A DNA stretch of 51,860 bases from Bradyrhizobium ivorense. GTDB taxonomy: Bacteria > Pseudomonadota > Alphaproteobacteria > Rhizobiales > Xanthobacteraceae. The DNA is taken from the NCBI RefSeq assembly GCF_900696085.1, contig NZ_CAADFC020000043.1:1-51860 (forward strand), written 5' to 3'. The position numbers and the translations under genes are program-made. The notes beneath the pieces were generated by a model. The model worked only from the letters and a program-made list of their open reading frames with translations, had not been told where the DNA came from and searched no databases. Shown here one piece after another: positions 40,185-49,720 of the stretch. Each line of letters begins with the position of its first letter. The stretch's first letter is position 1.

Positions 40185-40206
40185 AAGAACCGCCGGGAGA
40201 AGAACC

Positions 40207-40716
40207 ATGGACGCCGCCGAACTCCGCGCAATGCAGGCTCCGATCAAGGAGCGCTACAAGACCGATCCCTCCGCCGCCGTGATCACGCTGAAAGCCAAGG
40301 GCTCGACCGACAGCGAGAGCATCTCCTGCAAGGTCGAAACCGGCCGCGCGCTGGCGATCGCCGGCCTCCACCCCGCTACCGGCGGCTCCGGGCTCGAGCT
40401 CTGCTCCGGCGACATGCTGCTGGAGGCGCTGGTCGCCTGCGCCGGCGTCACCCTGAAATCGGTCGCCACCGCGATCGAGGTGCCGCTCAAGGTCGGCAAC
40501 GTGTTCGCCGAGGGCGATCTCGATTTTCGCGGCACGCTCGGCGTCGACAAGGAGACCCCGGTCGGCTTCCGCGAAATCCGCCTCCGCTTCGAGATCGGCA
40601 CCGACGCGCCGCAGGACAAGCTGGACCTGCTGCTGAAGCTGACCGAGCGTTATTGCGTGGTCTATCAGACCATCAAGAACGGCCCGAAGGTCACGGTGAC
40701 GATGGCGCGGGTGTAG
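40207..40716 (+). CDS. OsmC/Ohr family thiol peroxidase-like protein
   Basis: A 169-residue protein of the OsmC/YhfA family, which reduces organic peroxides through a cysteine pair. The pair is visible as Cys78 in ALVACAGVTLKS and Cys150 in LTERYCVVYQTI, at the usual places; Cys66 in ELCSGD is an extra one. The ATG at 40207 has GGGAGA nearby and follows the family F repeat directly. It ends just before a family E repeat and is not obviously part of the ABC operon. Members of this family are often induced by osmotic or peroxide stress; no operator was seen. Confidence 0.85.
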   Translation: MDAAELRAMQAPIKERYKTDPSAAVITLKAKGSTDSESISCKVETGRALAIAGLHPATGGSGLELCSGDMLLEALVACAGVTLKSVATAIEVPLKVGNVFAEGDLDFRGTLGVDKETPVGFREIRLRFEIGTDAPQDKLDLLLKLTERYCVVYQTIKNGPKVTVTMARV

Positions 40717-40723
40717 TCGCTTT

Positions 40724-40886
40724 CACCCTCCCCTGGAGAGGGAGGGGCGTCTCGCATCGCGAGATGCGAGACGGGGTGGGGTGAAAGTCTCTCCACTCGA
40801 TCGGTGCCCGAATGGAGAGTTCACCCACCCCGCCTCCCATCTCGCTTCGCTCAATGTGAGCCGCCCCTCCCCCGCAAGGGGAGGGT
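40724..40886. repeat. CCTCTCCCC-type mosaic palindrome, family E, copy 3
   Basis: Begins CACCCTCCCCTGGAGAGGGAG and ends CCCTCCCCCGCAAGGGGAGGG, with the inner hairpin GTCTCGCATC / GATGCGAGAC and CACCCCGCC. It lies between osmC and the membrane-protein gene and ends 15 bases before the latter's ATG. Confidence 0.8.
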
Positions 40887-40901
40887 AAGAAAAAACAAGA
40901 A

Positions 40902-41702
40902 ATGTCCCCCGAACTCCACTTCCTCCTGCTCCTCGTGTTGCGGATGGCCGTTGCGGCGGCGTTCGTGGTCAGCGCGTCGATCATCACGGAGCGGTCGGGG
41001 CCGGTGATCGGCGCGCTGATCGCGACCTTGCCGATCTCGGCGGGACCGTCCTACACCTTCCTCGCGCTCGACCACGACGCGGCCTTCGTTGCCGAGGGCG
41101 CGCTGTCGAGCCTGCCGGTCAACGCGGCGACCATCCTGATGGGCCTGACCTATGCCGTGCTGGCGCAGCGCTTCAGCATGTGGATCAGCGCGGGCGCTGC
41201 GATCGCCTTGTGGCTGGTGCTCGCCACCATCGTGCGGCAGTTCGCGTGGTCGCTCGCCGGCGGGCTGATCCTCAACGCCGTCACCTTCGCGATCTGCATC
41301 CCGCTGCTGCGGCCTTATCGGCACGTCGCGAAAATGCCGCTGATCGCGCGGCGCTGGTACGACATCCCGCTGCGTGCCGCGCTGGTCGCGAGCCTGGTCG
41401 GCACCGTGGTCACCGCGTCGAGCTGGGTCGGCCCGCGCGTGACCGGCGTGATGGCGCTGTTCCCGATCGTGTTCTCCTCGATGATGCTGATCCTGCACCC
41501 GCGCATCGGCGGCCCCGCGACCGCCGCCGTGCTCGCGAACAGCGCCTGGGGCCTGCTCGGCTTCGGCCTCGGCGTCGCCGTGCTGCATGTCGCGGTGCTG
41601 CAATTCGGCTCCGCGATCGGGCTGAGCTGCGCGCTTGCCACCTGCATCGTGTGGAATCTGGCGCTGTGGCGGATGGGGCGGCGGAAGATCGGGAAAGCTT
41701 AA
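40902..41702 (+). CDS. Uncharacterised integral membrane protein with internal repeat
   Basis: A 266-residue protein made almost only of membrane spans (about eight). I do not recognise a named family. The two halves look alike: RMAVAAAFVVSASIITERSG-PVIGALIATLPISAG near residues 14-47 and RAALVASLVGTVVTASSWVG-PRVTGVMALFPIVFS near 152-186, both with an Arg start and GP-x3-G-x5-PI. This suggests an ancient internal duplication, as in many transporters. The ATG at 40902 lies right after a family E repeat and the ribosome site is weak. Its function is unknown. Confidence 0.7.
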   Translation: MSPELHFLLLLVLRMAVAAAFVVSASIITERSGPVIGALIATLPISAGPSYTFLALDHDAAFVAEGALSSLPVNAATILMGLTYAVLAQRFSMWISAGAAIALWLVLATIVRQFAWSLAGGLILNAVTFAICIPLLRPYRHVAKMPLIARRWYDIPLRAALVASLVGTVVTASSWVGPRVTGVMALFPIVFSSMMLILHPRIGGPATAAVLANSAWGLLGFGLGVAVLHVAVLQFGSAIGLSCALATCIVWNLALWRMGRRKIGKA

Positions 41703-41706
41703 CCAC

Positions 41707-41790
41707 GTCATTGCGAGGAGCGCAGCGACGAAGCAATCCATCTCTCCGCGCATGTGGAACGATGGATTGCTTCGCTTCGCTCGCAATGAC
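41707..41790. repeat. Palindromic intergenic repeat, family D
   Basis: Starts GTCATTGCGAGGAGCGCAGC and ends GCGAAGCGAAG-type sequence closing in TCGCAATGAC, with inner arms GAAGCAATCCATC / GATGGATTGCTTC. Only one copy occurs in this window. It is followed after 15 bases by a family B repeat. Confidence 0.8.
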
Positions 41791-41805
41791 GGTGGAGAGA
41801 GGTGC

Positions 41806-41892
41806 GTAGCCCGGATGCAGCGCAGCGCAATCCGGGGCGGTCGCGCAACGGAGAGAGCCGCCCCGGATTTCGCGTCGCTGCATCCGGGCTAC
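41806..41892. repeat. Palindromic intergenic repeat, family B, copy 3
   Basis: Starts GTAGCCCGGATGCAGCGCAG and ends GTCGCTGCATCCGGGCTAC, with CGCAATCCGGGGCGG / CCGCCCCGGATTTCG inside. It ends four bases before the mutS stop codon region and can form a long hairpin in the mutS 3' RNA. Confidence 0.88.
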
Positions 41893-41896
41893 GAGG

Positions 41897-44623
41897 CTAC
41901 TGCTTCGGCAGCTTCGCCCTCAGCGCATACAGCGCCTCCAGCGCCTCGCGCGGCGACATCTCGTCGGGATGCAGCGCCTTCACCGCCTCGATCAGCAAAT
42001 CCGCCTCGCTCGGCGGCTTGTCCTCGGCGGCGGCGCGCGACGGCACCGCGAACAGCGGCAGGTCGTCGACCAGTGCGCGCGCGGTCTGGCCGCGGTCCTG
42101 GGCTTCAAGTTTCGCCAGCACCGACTTGGCGCGGGCGATCACCGCCGGCGGCAGGCCGGCGAGTTTGGCCACCTGGATGCCGTAGGAACGGTCGGCGGAG
42201 CCCGGCAGCACCTCGTGCAGGAACACGACGTCGCCCTGCCATTCCTTGACTCGCACCGTGGCGTTGAACATCCGCGGCAGTTTGGCCGAGAGCGCCGTCA
42301 GCTCGTGATAATGCGTCGCAAACAGCGTGCGGCAGCGGTTGCTCTCGTGCAGATGCTCGATCGCGGCCCAGGCGATCGACAGGCCGTCGAAGGTCGCGGT
42401 GCCGCGGCCGATCTCGTCGAGGATCACCAGCGACCGTTCGCTGGCCTGGTTGAGGATCACGGCGGTCTCGACCATCTCGACCATGAAGGTCGAGCGTCCG
42501 CGCGCGAGGTCATCGGCGGCGCCGACGCGCGAGAACAGGCGGTCGACAATGCCGAGCCGCGCCCGCGACGCCGGCACGTAAGAGCCGATCTGCGCCAGCA
42601 GCGCGATCAGCGCGTTCTGGCGCAGGAAGGTCGATTTGCCGGCCATGTTCGGGCCGGTCAGCAGCCAGAGTTGGCCGGACTTCTGGCCCGGTGCGGGAGA
42701 GAGATCGCAGGCATTGGCGATGAATTGCTGGCCGTCGCGCTTCAGTGCCTGCTCGACCACGGGGTGGCGGCCGCCCTCGATCGCAAAGCCTAGCGAACCG
42801 TCGACCTCCGGCCGCACGTAATTATCGTCGATCGCAAGCTTGGCCAGCGCGGTTGCGACGTCGAGCATCGCAAAAGCATGCGCGGCGTTGCGCAGATCGT
42901 CGCTGGCCGCGAGCGCCATCACGCTCAGCCGTTCGAAGATCTCCAGCTCGAGGTTGAGCGCGCGCTCGCCGGCGTTGGCGATCTTCGCCTCGGTCTCGCC
43001 GAGCTCGGACGTGGTGAAGCGGACTTGCCCCGCCAGCGTCTGGCGATGGATGAAGGTGGCATTCAGCGGCGGTGCGAACAGCTTGTCGCCGTGCTGCGCG
43101 GTGACCTCGACGAAATAGCCGAGCACGTTGTTGTGCCGGATTTTTAGCGTCTTGATGCCGGTGTCCTCGGCATAGCGCGCCTGCATCGCGGCGACGACGA
43201 GGCGCGAGGCATCGCGCAAGTTCCGGCTCTCGTCGAGCGCGGCCTCATAGCCCTCGCGGACGAAGCCGCCGTCGCGCTTGATCAGCGGCAATTGCTCGGA
43301 AAGCGCGCGGGAAAATTCCCGCGCCAGGTCGCGCGATGGCCGCCGCAGCGCCGCCATCACCGCGGCGATTTCCGCCGGCGGATCGTCTGTCAGCGCGAGC
43401 AGTTCCAGTGCCTGGTCGGCGGCGAGGATGCCGTCGCGCAGGCTGGCGAGGTCGCGTGGGCCGCCGCGGCCGACCGAGAGCCGCGCCAGCGCGCGCGACA
43501 TGTCGGGCGCCGCCTTCAACACGGTTCTGATATCCTCGCGTGCCGCGCTGTCCGCGACGAAGGTCGAGACCGCATCGAGCCGCCGCGCGATCACCGCAAC
43601 ATCAGTGAGCGGCGCGGCGAGACGCTGCGCCAGCAGCCGCGAGCCGGCCGCGGTCACCGTGCAGTCGATCGCATCGAGCAGCGAGCCGCGGCGCTCGCCG
43701 GCAAGCGTGCGCGTCAGCTCGAGATTGGCGCGGGTCGCCGGGTCGATCGCCATCGTGGTGCCCGCGGCCTCGCGCGCCGGCGGCGACAGCGGCGGGCGCT
43801 TTCCGACCTGGGTGCGGTCGATATAGGTGACGGCGGCGGCCGCGGCGGTTGCCTCCAGCCGCGACATCGCGGAGAGGCCGTCCATCGTCGCAACGGCAAA
43901 ATAGTCGCACAGCCGCCGCTCGGCGGTGGCGCTGTCGAACACGTCGCGGGTCAGCGGCGTCACCGACGGCAGTTCGCGCAGGGTCGGCGCGAGTTCGCTG
44001 TCGCCATAGAGCGCGTCGGCGACGATCGCCTCGTTCGGGTTAATGCGCGCCAGCGTCGCGGCGAGCTCCGCGGTCGCGCATTCCGTCACCATGAATTCCG
44101 AGGTCGAGATGTCGATCCAGGCGAGCCCGAGCCGGTCGGCGCCGGCCGAGCCGCGGGCCCGTGCGATCGCGATCAGATAATTGTTGGTGCGGGCATCGAG
44201 CAGCGTGTCTTCGGTCAGCGTGCCCGGGGTCACCAGCCGCACCACGCCGCGGCGGACCACGCTCTTGTTGCCGCGCGCCTTGGCTTCGGCGGGATTCTCG
44301 GTCTGCTCGCACACCGCGACGCGGTGGCCGGCTCCGATCAGGCGATGCAGATAGTCCTCGGAGCGCTCGACCGGCACGCCGCACATCGGGATGTCCATGC
44401 CCTGATGCTTGCCGCGTTTGGTCAGCACGATGCCGAGCGCTTTCGAGGCGATCTCGGCATCCTCGAAGAACAGCTCGTAGAAATCGCCCATCCGGTAGAA
44501 CAGCAAGAGGCCCGGGTGTGCGGCTTTGATCTCGAGATACTGTTCCATCATCGGCGTGACGCGCGACGATGCTTCAGCGGGCGCGGGCTCGGGCGGAACG
44601 GGGATGGGCTGTTGAACTGTCAT
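41897..44623 (-). CDS. mutS: DNA mismatch repair protein MutS
   Basis: A 908-residue mismatch-recognition ATPase. The N-terminal mismatch domain has the GxxxxFYE-type segment as FYRMGDFYELFFEDAE, and the ATPase domain shows Walker A LTGPNMAGKSTFLRQ, Walker B LVILDEIGRGTATFDG and the signature SERSLV. The C-terminal helices (LPLFAVPSRA to ALYALRAKLPKQ) are present, so the protein is full length. The ATG at 44623 gives an N-terminal Pro-rich extension before MMEQYLEIKAAHPG, and a start at that later Met is possible. It is divergent from pcaF and followed by family B and D repeats. Confidence 0.95.
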   Translation of the reverse strand: MTVQQPIPVPPEPAPAEASSRVTPMMEQYLEIKAAHPGLLLFYRMGDFYELFFEDAEIASKALGIVLTKRGKHQGMDIPMCGVPVERSEDYLHRLIGAGHRVAVCEQTENPAEAKARGNKSVVRRGVVRLVTPGTLTEDTLLDARTNNYLIAIARARGSAGADRLGLAWIDISTSEFMVTECATAELAATLARINPNEAIVADALYGDSELAPTLRELPSVTPLTRDVFDSATAERRLCDYFAVATMDGLSAMSRLEATAAAAAVTYIDRTQVGKRPPLSPPAREAAGTTMAIDPATRANLELTRTLAGERRGSLLDAIDCTVTAAGSRLLAQRLAAPLTDVAVIARRLDAVSTFVADSAAREDIRTVLKAAPDMSRALARLSVGRGGPRDLASLRDGILAADQALELLALTDDPPAEIAAVMAALRRPSRDLAREFSRALSEQLPLIKRDGGFVREGYEAALDESRNLRDASRLVVAAMQARYAEDTGIKTLKIRHNNVLGYFVEVTAQHGDKLFAPPLNATFIHRQTLAGQVRFTTSELGETEAKIANAGERALNLELEIFERLSVMALAASDDLRNAAHAFAMLDVATALAKLAIDDNYVRPEVDGSLGFAIEGGRHPVVEQALKRDGQQFIANACDLSPAPGQKSGQLWLLTGPNMAGKSTFLRQNALIALLAQIGSYVPASRARLGIVDRLFSRVGAADDLARGRSTFMVEMVETAVILNQASERSLVILDEIGRGTATFDGLSIAWAAIEHLHESNRCRTLFATHYHELTALSAKLPRMFNATVRVKEWQGDVVFLHEVLPGSADRSYGIQVAKLAGLPPAVIARAKSVLAKLEAQDRGQTARALVDDLPLFAVPSRAAAEDKPPSEADLLIEAVKALHPDEMSPREALEALYALRAKLPKQ

Positions 44624-44825
44624 GAGGGGGCGGAAACTACAAAATTTCGCCGTGCGGTCCTATCCGAGAACACGGGGTTTTCCACCCTCTCCACGGCCAG
44701 CCCTTACGGGAATGCGCTGATGGCCCGCAGCGGCGTCAATTGACCTGCCGCGGCCGCGCTCCTAAAACTCCCCTCAAGTTCCAAGCCATCCAGCGCCTAA
44801 GCCACGGCATTCAGGGAGAGATTCA

Positions 44826-46034
<1,209 letters not shown>

Positions 46035-46045
46035 TCCAATGGCTT

Positions 46046-46069
46046 GGAAGGGCTGAAAACAGCCCTTCC
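46046..46069 (+). terminator. Hairpin between pcaF and pcaH
   Basis: A perfect 10-bp inverted repeat GGAAGGGCTG / CAGCCCTTCC with an AAAA loop begins 11 bases after the pcaF stop. No T-run follows (CCATATTGG), so it may weaken but not abolish readthrough into pcaH. Confidence 0.5.
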
Positions 46070-46082
46070 CCATATTGGTTAT

Positions 46083-46103
46083 GTCCGATAATGATCAGCG
46101 GAC
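46083..46103. promoter_or_regulatory. Possible LysR-type operator upstream of pcaH
   Basis: GTCCG, eleven bases, CGGAC: an inverted repeat with the N11 spacing common in LysR-type regulator sites, 33 bases before the pcaH ATG. A half site GGTTAT (46077-46082) of the kind reported for PcaQ stands beside it, but its partner ATAACC is missing. No regulator gene is in the window. Confidence 0.35.
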
Positions 46104-46136
46104 GGCTCATTAAGATGGGCCGCGGAGGACTACGCC

Positions 46137-46838
46137 ATGACCTTACTGTATCCGCTGCAATCGCTTGCGGCGCATCCGGCGCGGCTGTCGCCGGACTATC
46201 GCTCCACCGTGAAGCGTTCGCCCTCGAGGCCGTTGATCCCAATCCGCCACACGCTCTCCGAGCTCACCGGCCCCGTCTATGGACATGAGACCGTGCGCGA
46301 GCACGACAACGACCTCACTATTCAGGCCAAGGGCGAGCCGCTCGGCGAGCGCATCATCGTGCACGGCCACGTCCTCGACGAGGACGGCCGCGGCGTGCCG
46401 AACACGCTGGTCGAGCTGTGGCAGGCCAATGCCTGCGGCCGCTACGTCCATGTCGTCGACCAGCATCCGGCGCCGCTCGATCCCAACTTTACCGGCGCCG
46501 GCCGCACCCAGAGCGATGCCAGCGGCTACTACAAGTTCATCACCATCAAGCCCGGCGCCTACCCGTGGGGCAATCACCACAACGCCTGGCGGCCCGCGCA
46601 CATCCACTTCTCGGTCTTCGGCCATTCCTTCGTGTCGCGCCTGGTGACGCAGATGTATTTCCCCGGCGACCCGCTGTTTCCGTTCGACCCGATCTTCAAC
46701 TCGGTGACCGACGAGAAGGCGCGGATGCGGATGGTGTCGTCGTTCGATCTCGAGAACACCAAGCCGGAATGGGCGCTGTGCTACCGCTTCGATATCGTGC
46801 TGCGCGGGCAGAGCGCCACGCCGATGGAGACCAAGTAA
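46137..46838 (+). CDS. pcaH: Protocatechuate 3,4-dioxygenase beta subunit PcaH
   Basis: A 233-residue subunit carrying the non-haem Fe(III) site of the intradiol ring-cleaving enzyme, which opens protocatechuate to beta-carboxymuconate. All four iron ligands are visible: Tyr103 in CGRYVH, Tyr142 in PGAYPWGN, His155 and His157 in RPAHIHFSV. The block TIKPGAYPW and DPNFTGAGR are classic. The ATG at 46137 follows GCGGAGGAC. The alpha subunit gene starts two bases after its stop, as is usual for the heteromer. Confidence 0.95.
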   Translation: MTLLYPLQSLAAHPARLSPDYRSTVKRSPSRPLIPIRHTLSELTGPVYGHETVREHDNDLTIQAKGEPLGERIIVHGHVLDEDGRGVPNTLVELWQANACGRYVHVVDQHPAPLDPNFTGAGRTQSDASGYYKFITIKPGAYPWGNHHNAWRPAHIHFSVFGHSFVSRLVTQMYFPGDPLFPFDPIFNSVTDEKARMRMVSSFDLENTKPEWALCYRFDIVLRGQSATPMETK

Positions 46839-46839
46839 C

Positions 46840-47436
46840 GTGTCGAACCAGCGTCCTGATGGAGTGACCCCATCGCAAACCGTCGGTCCCTATTTCAAAT
46901 ACGGCCTGACCCCGAACGGCGAATACGAGTGGAACGACGCCTTCACCAACAATTTGCTGACGCCGGACGTCTCCGGCGATCGCATCCGCGTCGAGGGCAA
47001 GGTTTTTGATGGCGACGGCGCGGTGGTCGTGGACTGCATGCTGGAGATCTGGCAGGCCGACGGACAGGGCCGCTTCTCCGACCCGCAGGACAAGCGGGCG
47101 CTGCCGAATTCATCGTTCAAGGGCTTTGGCCGCTGCGGCACCGACAAGACCGGCGGCTACGCGTTCGACACCATCAAGCCCGGCTCGGTGCCCGATCCCG
47201 ACGGCAACCCGCAGGCGCCGCACATCCTGCTCGCGGTATTCGCGCGCGGCATGCTGCTGCATCTCTACACCCGGATCTATTTCGACGACGAGGCCGGCAA
47301 TGCCGGCGATCCGGTGTTGGCGCAGGTGCCGGCCGATCGCCGCGCGACACTGATCGCCACGCGCCAGACGGGCAACGCCTACACCTTCGACGTCCATTTG
47401 CAGGGCGACCGCGAGACGGTGTTCTTCGACGTCTGA
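46840..47436 (+). CDS. pcaG: Protocatechuate 3,4-dioxygenase alpha subunit PcaG
   Basis: A 198-residue alpha subunit with the same fold as PcaH but without the iron ligands. Recognisable are TPSQTVGPYFKYGLTP at the start, the core LEIWQADGQGRF and TGGYAFDTIKPGSVPDPDG. Where PcaH has PAHIHF this protein has APHILLAVFARG. The start is a GTG at 46840, one base after the pcaH stop, with GGAGA inside the end of pcaH. The two subunits assemble together, and coupling ensures equal amounts. The next gene follows after 16 bases. Confidence 0.93.
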   Translation: MSNQRPDGVTPSQTVGPYFKYGLTPNGEYEWNDAFTNNLLTPDVSGDRIRVEGKVFDGDGAVVVDCMLEIWQADGQGRFSDPQDKRALPNSSFKGFGRCGTDKTGGYAFDTIKPGSVPDPDGNPQAPHILLAVFARGMLLHLYTRIYFDDEAGNAGDPVLAQVPADRRATLIATRQTGNAYTFDVHLQGDRETVFFDV

Positions 47437-47452
47437 TCCCGGAGGGTGAGGA

Positions 47453-48310
47453 ATGACGCGCAACCGCTTCCTCGCCGGCCTGCTTGGATATCCGATCGCG
47501 CATTCGGCCGCGCCGGCGATGCATGAGCAGGCCGCCGCGGCGCTTGGCGCCCACTGCCACTACCAGCTCATCGAAGTGCCCGGAGCCGGGCGCGACGATC
47601 TTCGCGCCATGCTCGAGGGTATCAGGCGGCTCGGCTTTGTCGGCGTCAATGTCACCTTCCCCTACAAGGAGGCGGTGGTCGATCTGCTCGATGACCTCGT
47701 GCCGGACGCACGCGCGATCGGTGCGGTCAACACCATCGTCGTCGACGGTTCGCGGCTGATCGGGCACAACACCGACGCGTCAGGCTTTGCTCGCGCGATC
47801 CAGCCGCTGCTCGCCACCACGCCGCGCGGCGCGATCGCGCTGATCGGGGCCGGCGGTGTCGGCAAAGCAATTGCCTTCGCGCTTGCCGGGCTCGGTATCG
47901 GCGAGCTCCGCATCTTCGACTCCGATCCCGCCAGGGCCGCGCAGCTCGCCGACCGCTTGCAAGGCGCCATCGCGGTTCGCAGCGCCGCGAGCGTCGAAGC
48001 CGTGGTCGACGGCGCGGCCGGCCTCGTCAATGCAACTCCCGTCGGCATGCTGCCGAACCGCGACACGCCGGTGCCTGATACGTTGCTGCATCCGGCGATG
48101 TGGGTCGCCGATGCCGTCTATTCGCCGCTATGGACGCCGCTGCTTTCAGCGGCGAAGGCAAAGGGCGCCGAGGTGATGACCGGGCGCGATCTCGCGATCG
48201 GCGCCGCGGCGGATGCGTTCGCGCTGTTCACGGGGATGACGCCGTCCGTTGCCGCGATGGGAAATGCGTTCGACGCGGTGATGGCGGCACGCTACGCTGC
48301 TTCCGCCTGA
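47453..48310 (+). CDS. Shikimate/quinate dehydrogenase-like (AroE/QuiB family)
   Basis: A 285-residue AroE-family enzyme. Lys72 in FPYKEAVVD and Asp108 in HNTDASGF are the catalytic pair, and IGAGGVGKAI is the nucleotide loop. After the next strand it reads LRIFDSDPARA (Asp155), where NADP-type AroE has an Asn-Arg-Thr motif, so NAD is the likely cofactor. In the substrate loop IAHSAAPAMH the second conserved Ser/Thr is Ala20. Position beside pcaHG with GGAGGGTGAGGA before the ATG suggests a catabolic quinate or shikimate dehydrogenase and not the aromatic-biosynthesis AroE. Confidence 0.8.
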   Translation: MTRNRFLAGLLGYPIAHSAAPAMHEQAAAALGAHCHYQLIEVPGAGRDDLRAMLEGIRRLGFVGVNVTFPYKEAVVDLLDDLVPDARAIGAVNTIVVDGSRLIGHNTDASGFARAIQPLLATTPRGAIALIGAGGVGKAIAFALAGLGIGELRIFDSDPARAAQLADRLQGAIAVRSAASVEAVVDGAAGLVNATPVGMLPNRDTPVPDTLLHPAMWVADAVYSPLWTPLLSAAKAKGAEVMTGRDLAIGAAADAFALFTGMTPSVAAMGNAFDAVMAARYAASA

Positions 48311-48328
48311 GGGCGCGGAGACATTTCA

Positions 48329-49498
48329 ATGACAACAATCAGGATCGGTCTGGCCGGCTGCGGCTTCGTGTCGGAGCTGCACATGTATGCCTATCGGCGC
48401 GTCTACGGCGTCGACGTGGAGGTGAGGGCGGTCGCGGCGCGCGGCGATCATGTGCTCGACTTCGCGCGCAAGCACCAAATCCCGAATGCCTATCGCAGCT
48501 TCGCCGAACTCGTCGCCGACCGTGAGCTCGACGTCATCGATATCTGCACGCCGCCCAATCTGCACGCCGCAATGATCGTGCAGGCGATGCAGAGCGGCAA
48601 GCACGTGATCTGCGAAAAGCCGTTCACCGGCTATTTCGGCCGCGACGGCGACATGGCGCCGATCGGCAAGACCGTGCCGAAGGCGCTGATGTATCAGCGT
48701 GTGATGGAGGAAATGGAGGCGACGCGTGCCGCGATCGCGCGGACCGGAAAGCTGTTCATGTATGCCGAGGACTGGATCTACGCGCCGGCGGTGACCAAGA
48801 CCGCCGAGATCATCCGCGCCACGGGGGACAAGATCCTGTTCATGAAGGGTGAAGAGAGCCATTCCGGCTCGCACGCCGCGCACGCCGCGGAGTGGGCGAT
48901 GACCGGCGGCGGCTCGCTGATCCGGATGGGCTGCCATCCGCTGTCGGCGGTGCTCTATCTCAAGCAGGTCGAGGCCCGCGCCCGCGGCGAGACCATCACG
49001 GTTGCCAGCGTCACCTGCGACGTCGGCAACGTCACGGCCGGCCTCAAGGCCGAGGAGCGCAGCTTCATCAAGGCCAATCCGGTCGACGTCGAGGATTGGG
49101 GCACGCTGACCGCGACCTTCTCCGACGGCACCAAGGCGACGGTGTTTTCCGGCGACATGATCATGGGCGGCGTGCGCAACCTGATCGAGACCTATACCAG
49201 CGGCGGCTCGCTGTTCGCCAACATCACGCCGAACACGCATCTCACCAGCTACCAGACCTCCGAGGAGAAGCTCGCCTCGGTCTACGTCACCGAAAAGGTC
49301 GACCGCAAAACCGGCTGGCAGTTCGTCTGCCTCGAGGAGGAATGGACCCGTGGCTATCTGCAGGAGATCCAGGACTTCATGGAATGCGTCGCAACCGGCC
49401 GCGCGCCGCTCGCCGATCTCGCGCTGGCGTATGAGACGACGAAGGTGAACTACGCCGGCTATTGGGCCGCGGATGAGGGGAGAAGGGTGGTGCTGTAG
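48329..49498 (+). CDS. Gfo/Idh/MocA family NAD(P)-dependent oxidoreductase
   Basis: A 389-residue dehydrogenase of the Gfo/Idh/MocA family, acting on sugars, inositols or related polyols. The Rossmann start is IRIGLAGCGFVSE (4-16), followed by IDICTPPNLHAAM and the signature CEKPFTGYFG with the conserved Lys of EKP. The second domain carries SHSGSHAAHAAEWAMTGGG and MGCHPLSAVLYL with a His that may serve in catalysis. It begins 18 bases after the AroE-like gene, so it may belong to the same operon, perhaps oxidising a cyclitol-like intermediate; that role is speculation. Confidence 0.82.
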   Translation: MTTIRIGLAGCGFVSELHMYAYRRVYGVDVEVRAVAARGDHVLDFARKHQIPNAYRSFAELVADRELDVIDICTPPNLHAAMIVQAMQSGKHVICEKPFTGYFGRDGDMAPIGKTVPKALMYQRVMEEMEATRAAIARTGKLFMYAEDWIYAPAVTKTAEIIRATGDKILFMKGEESHSGSHAAHAAEWAMTGGGSLIRMGCHPLSAVLYLKQVEARARGETITVASVTCDVGNVTAGLKAEERSFIKANPVDVEDWGTLTATFSDGTKATVFSGDMIMGGVRNLIETYTSGGSLFANITPNTHLTSYQTSEEKLASVYVTEKVDRKTGWQFVCLEEEWTRGYLQEIQDFMECVATGRAPLADLALAYETTKVNYAGYWAADEGRRVVL

Positions 49499-49504
49499 CC
49501 TCTT

Positions 49505-49660
49505 CCCTTCTCCCCTTGTGGGAGAAGGTGGCGCGCAGCGCCGGATGAGGGGTTGCCGCCGCGTACTCACATCGCGAGAGGGTCACTCGCGGAGAGAGAC
49601 CCCTCACCCGGCTTCGATGCGAGGCATCGAAGCCACCCTCTCCCACAAGGGGAGAGGGTG
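49505..49660. repeat. CCTCTCCCC-type mosaic palindrome, family E, copy 4
   Basis: Begins CCTTCTCCCCTTGTGGGAGA and ends CCCTCTCCCACAAGGGGAGA, almost a mirror of copy 2 in its outer arms, with GGCGCGCAGCGCC as an inner hairpin and GACCCCTCACCCGG inside. It directly follows the Gfo/Idh/MocA gene. Confidence 0.85.
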
Positions 49661-49720
49661 CACCGCCACCGCGGTCGCTGAATGCTTTGTCTACGCCGCG
49701 TAGATCGGCTGCTTCCTTCA

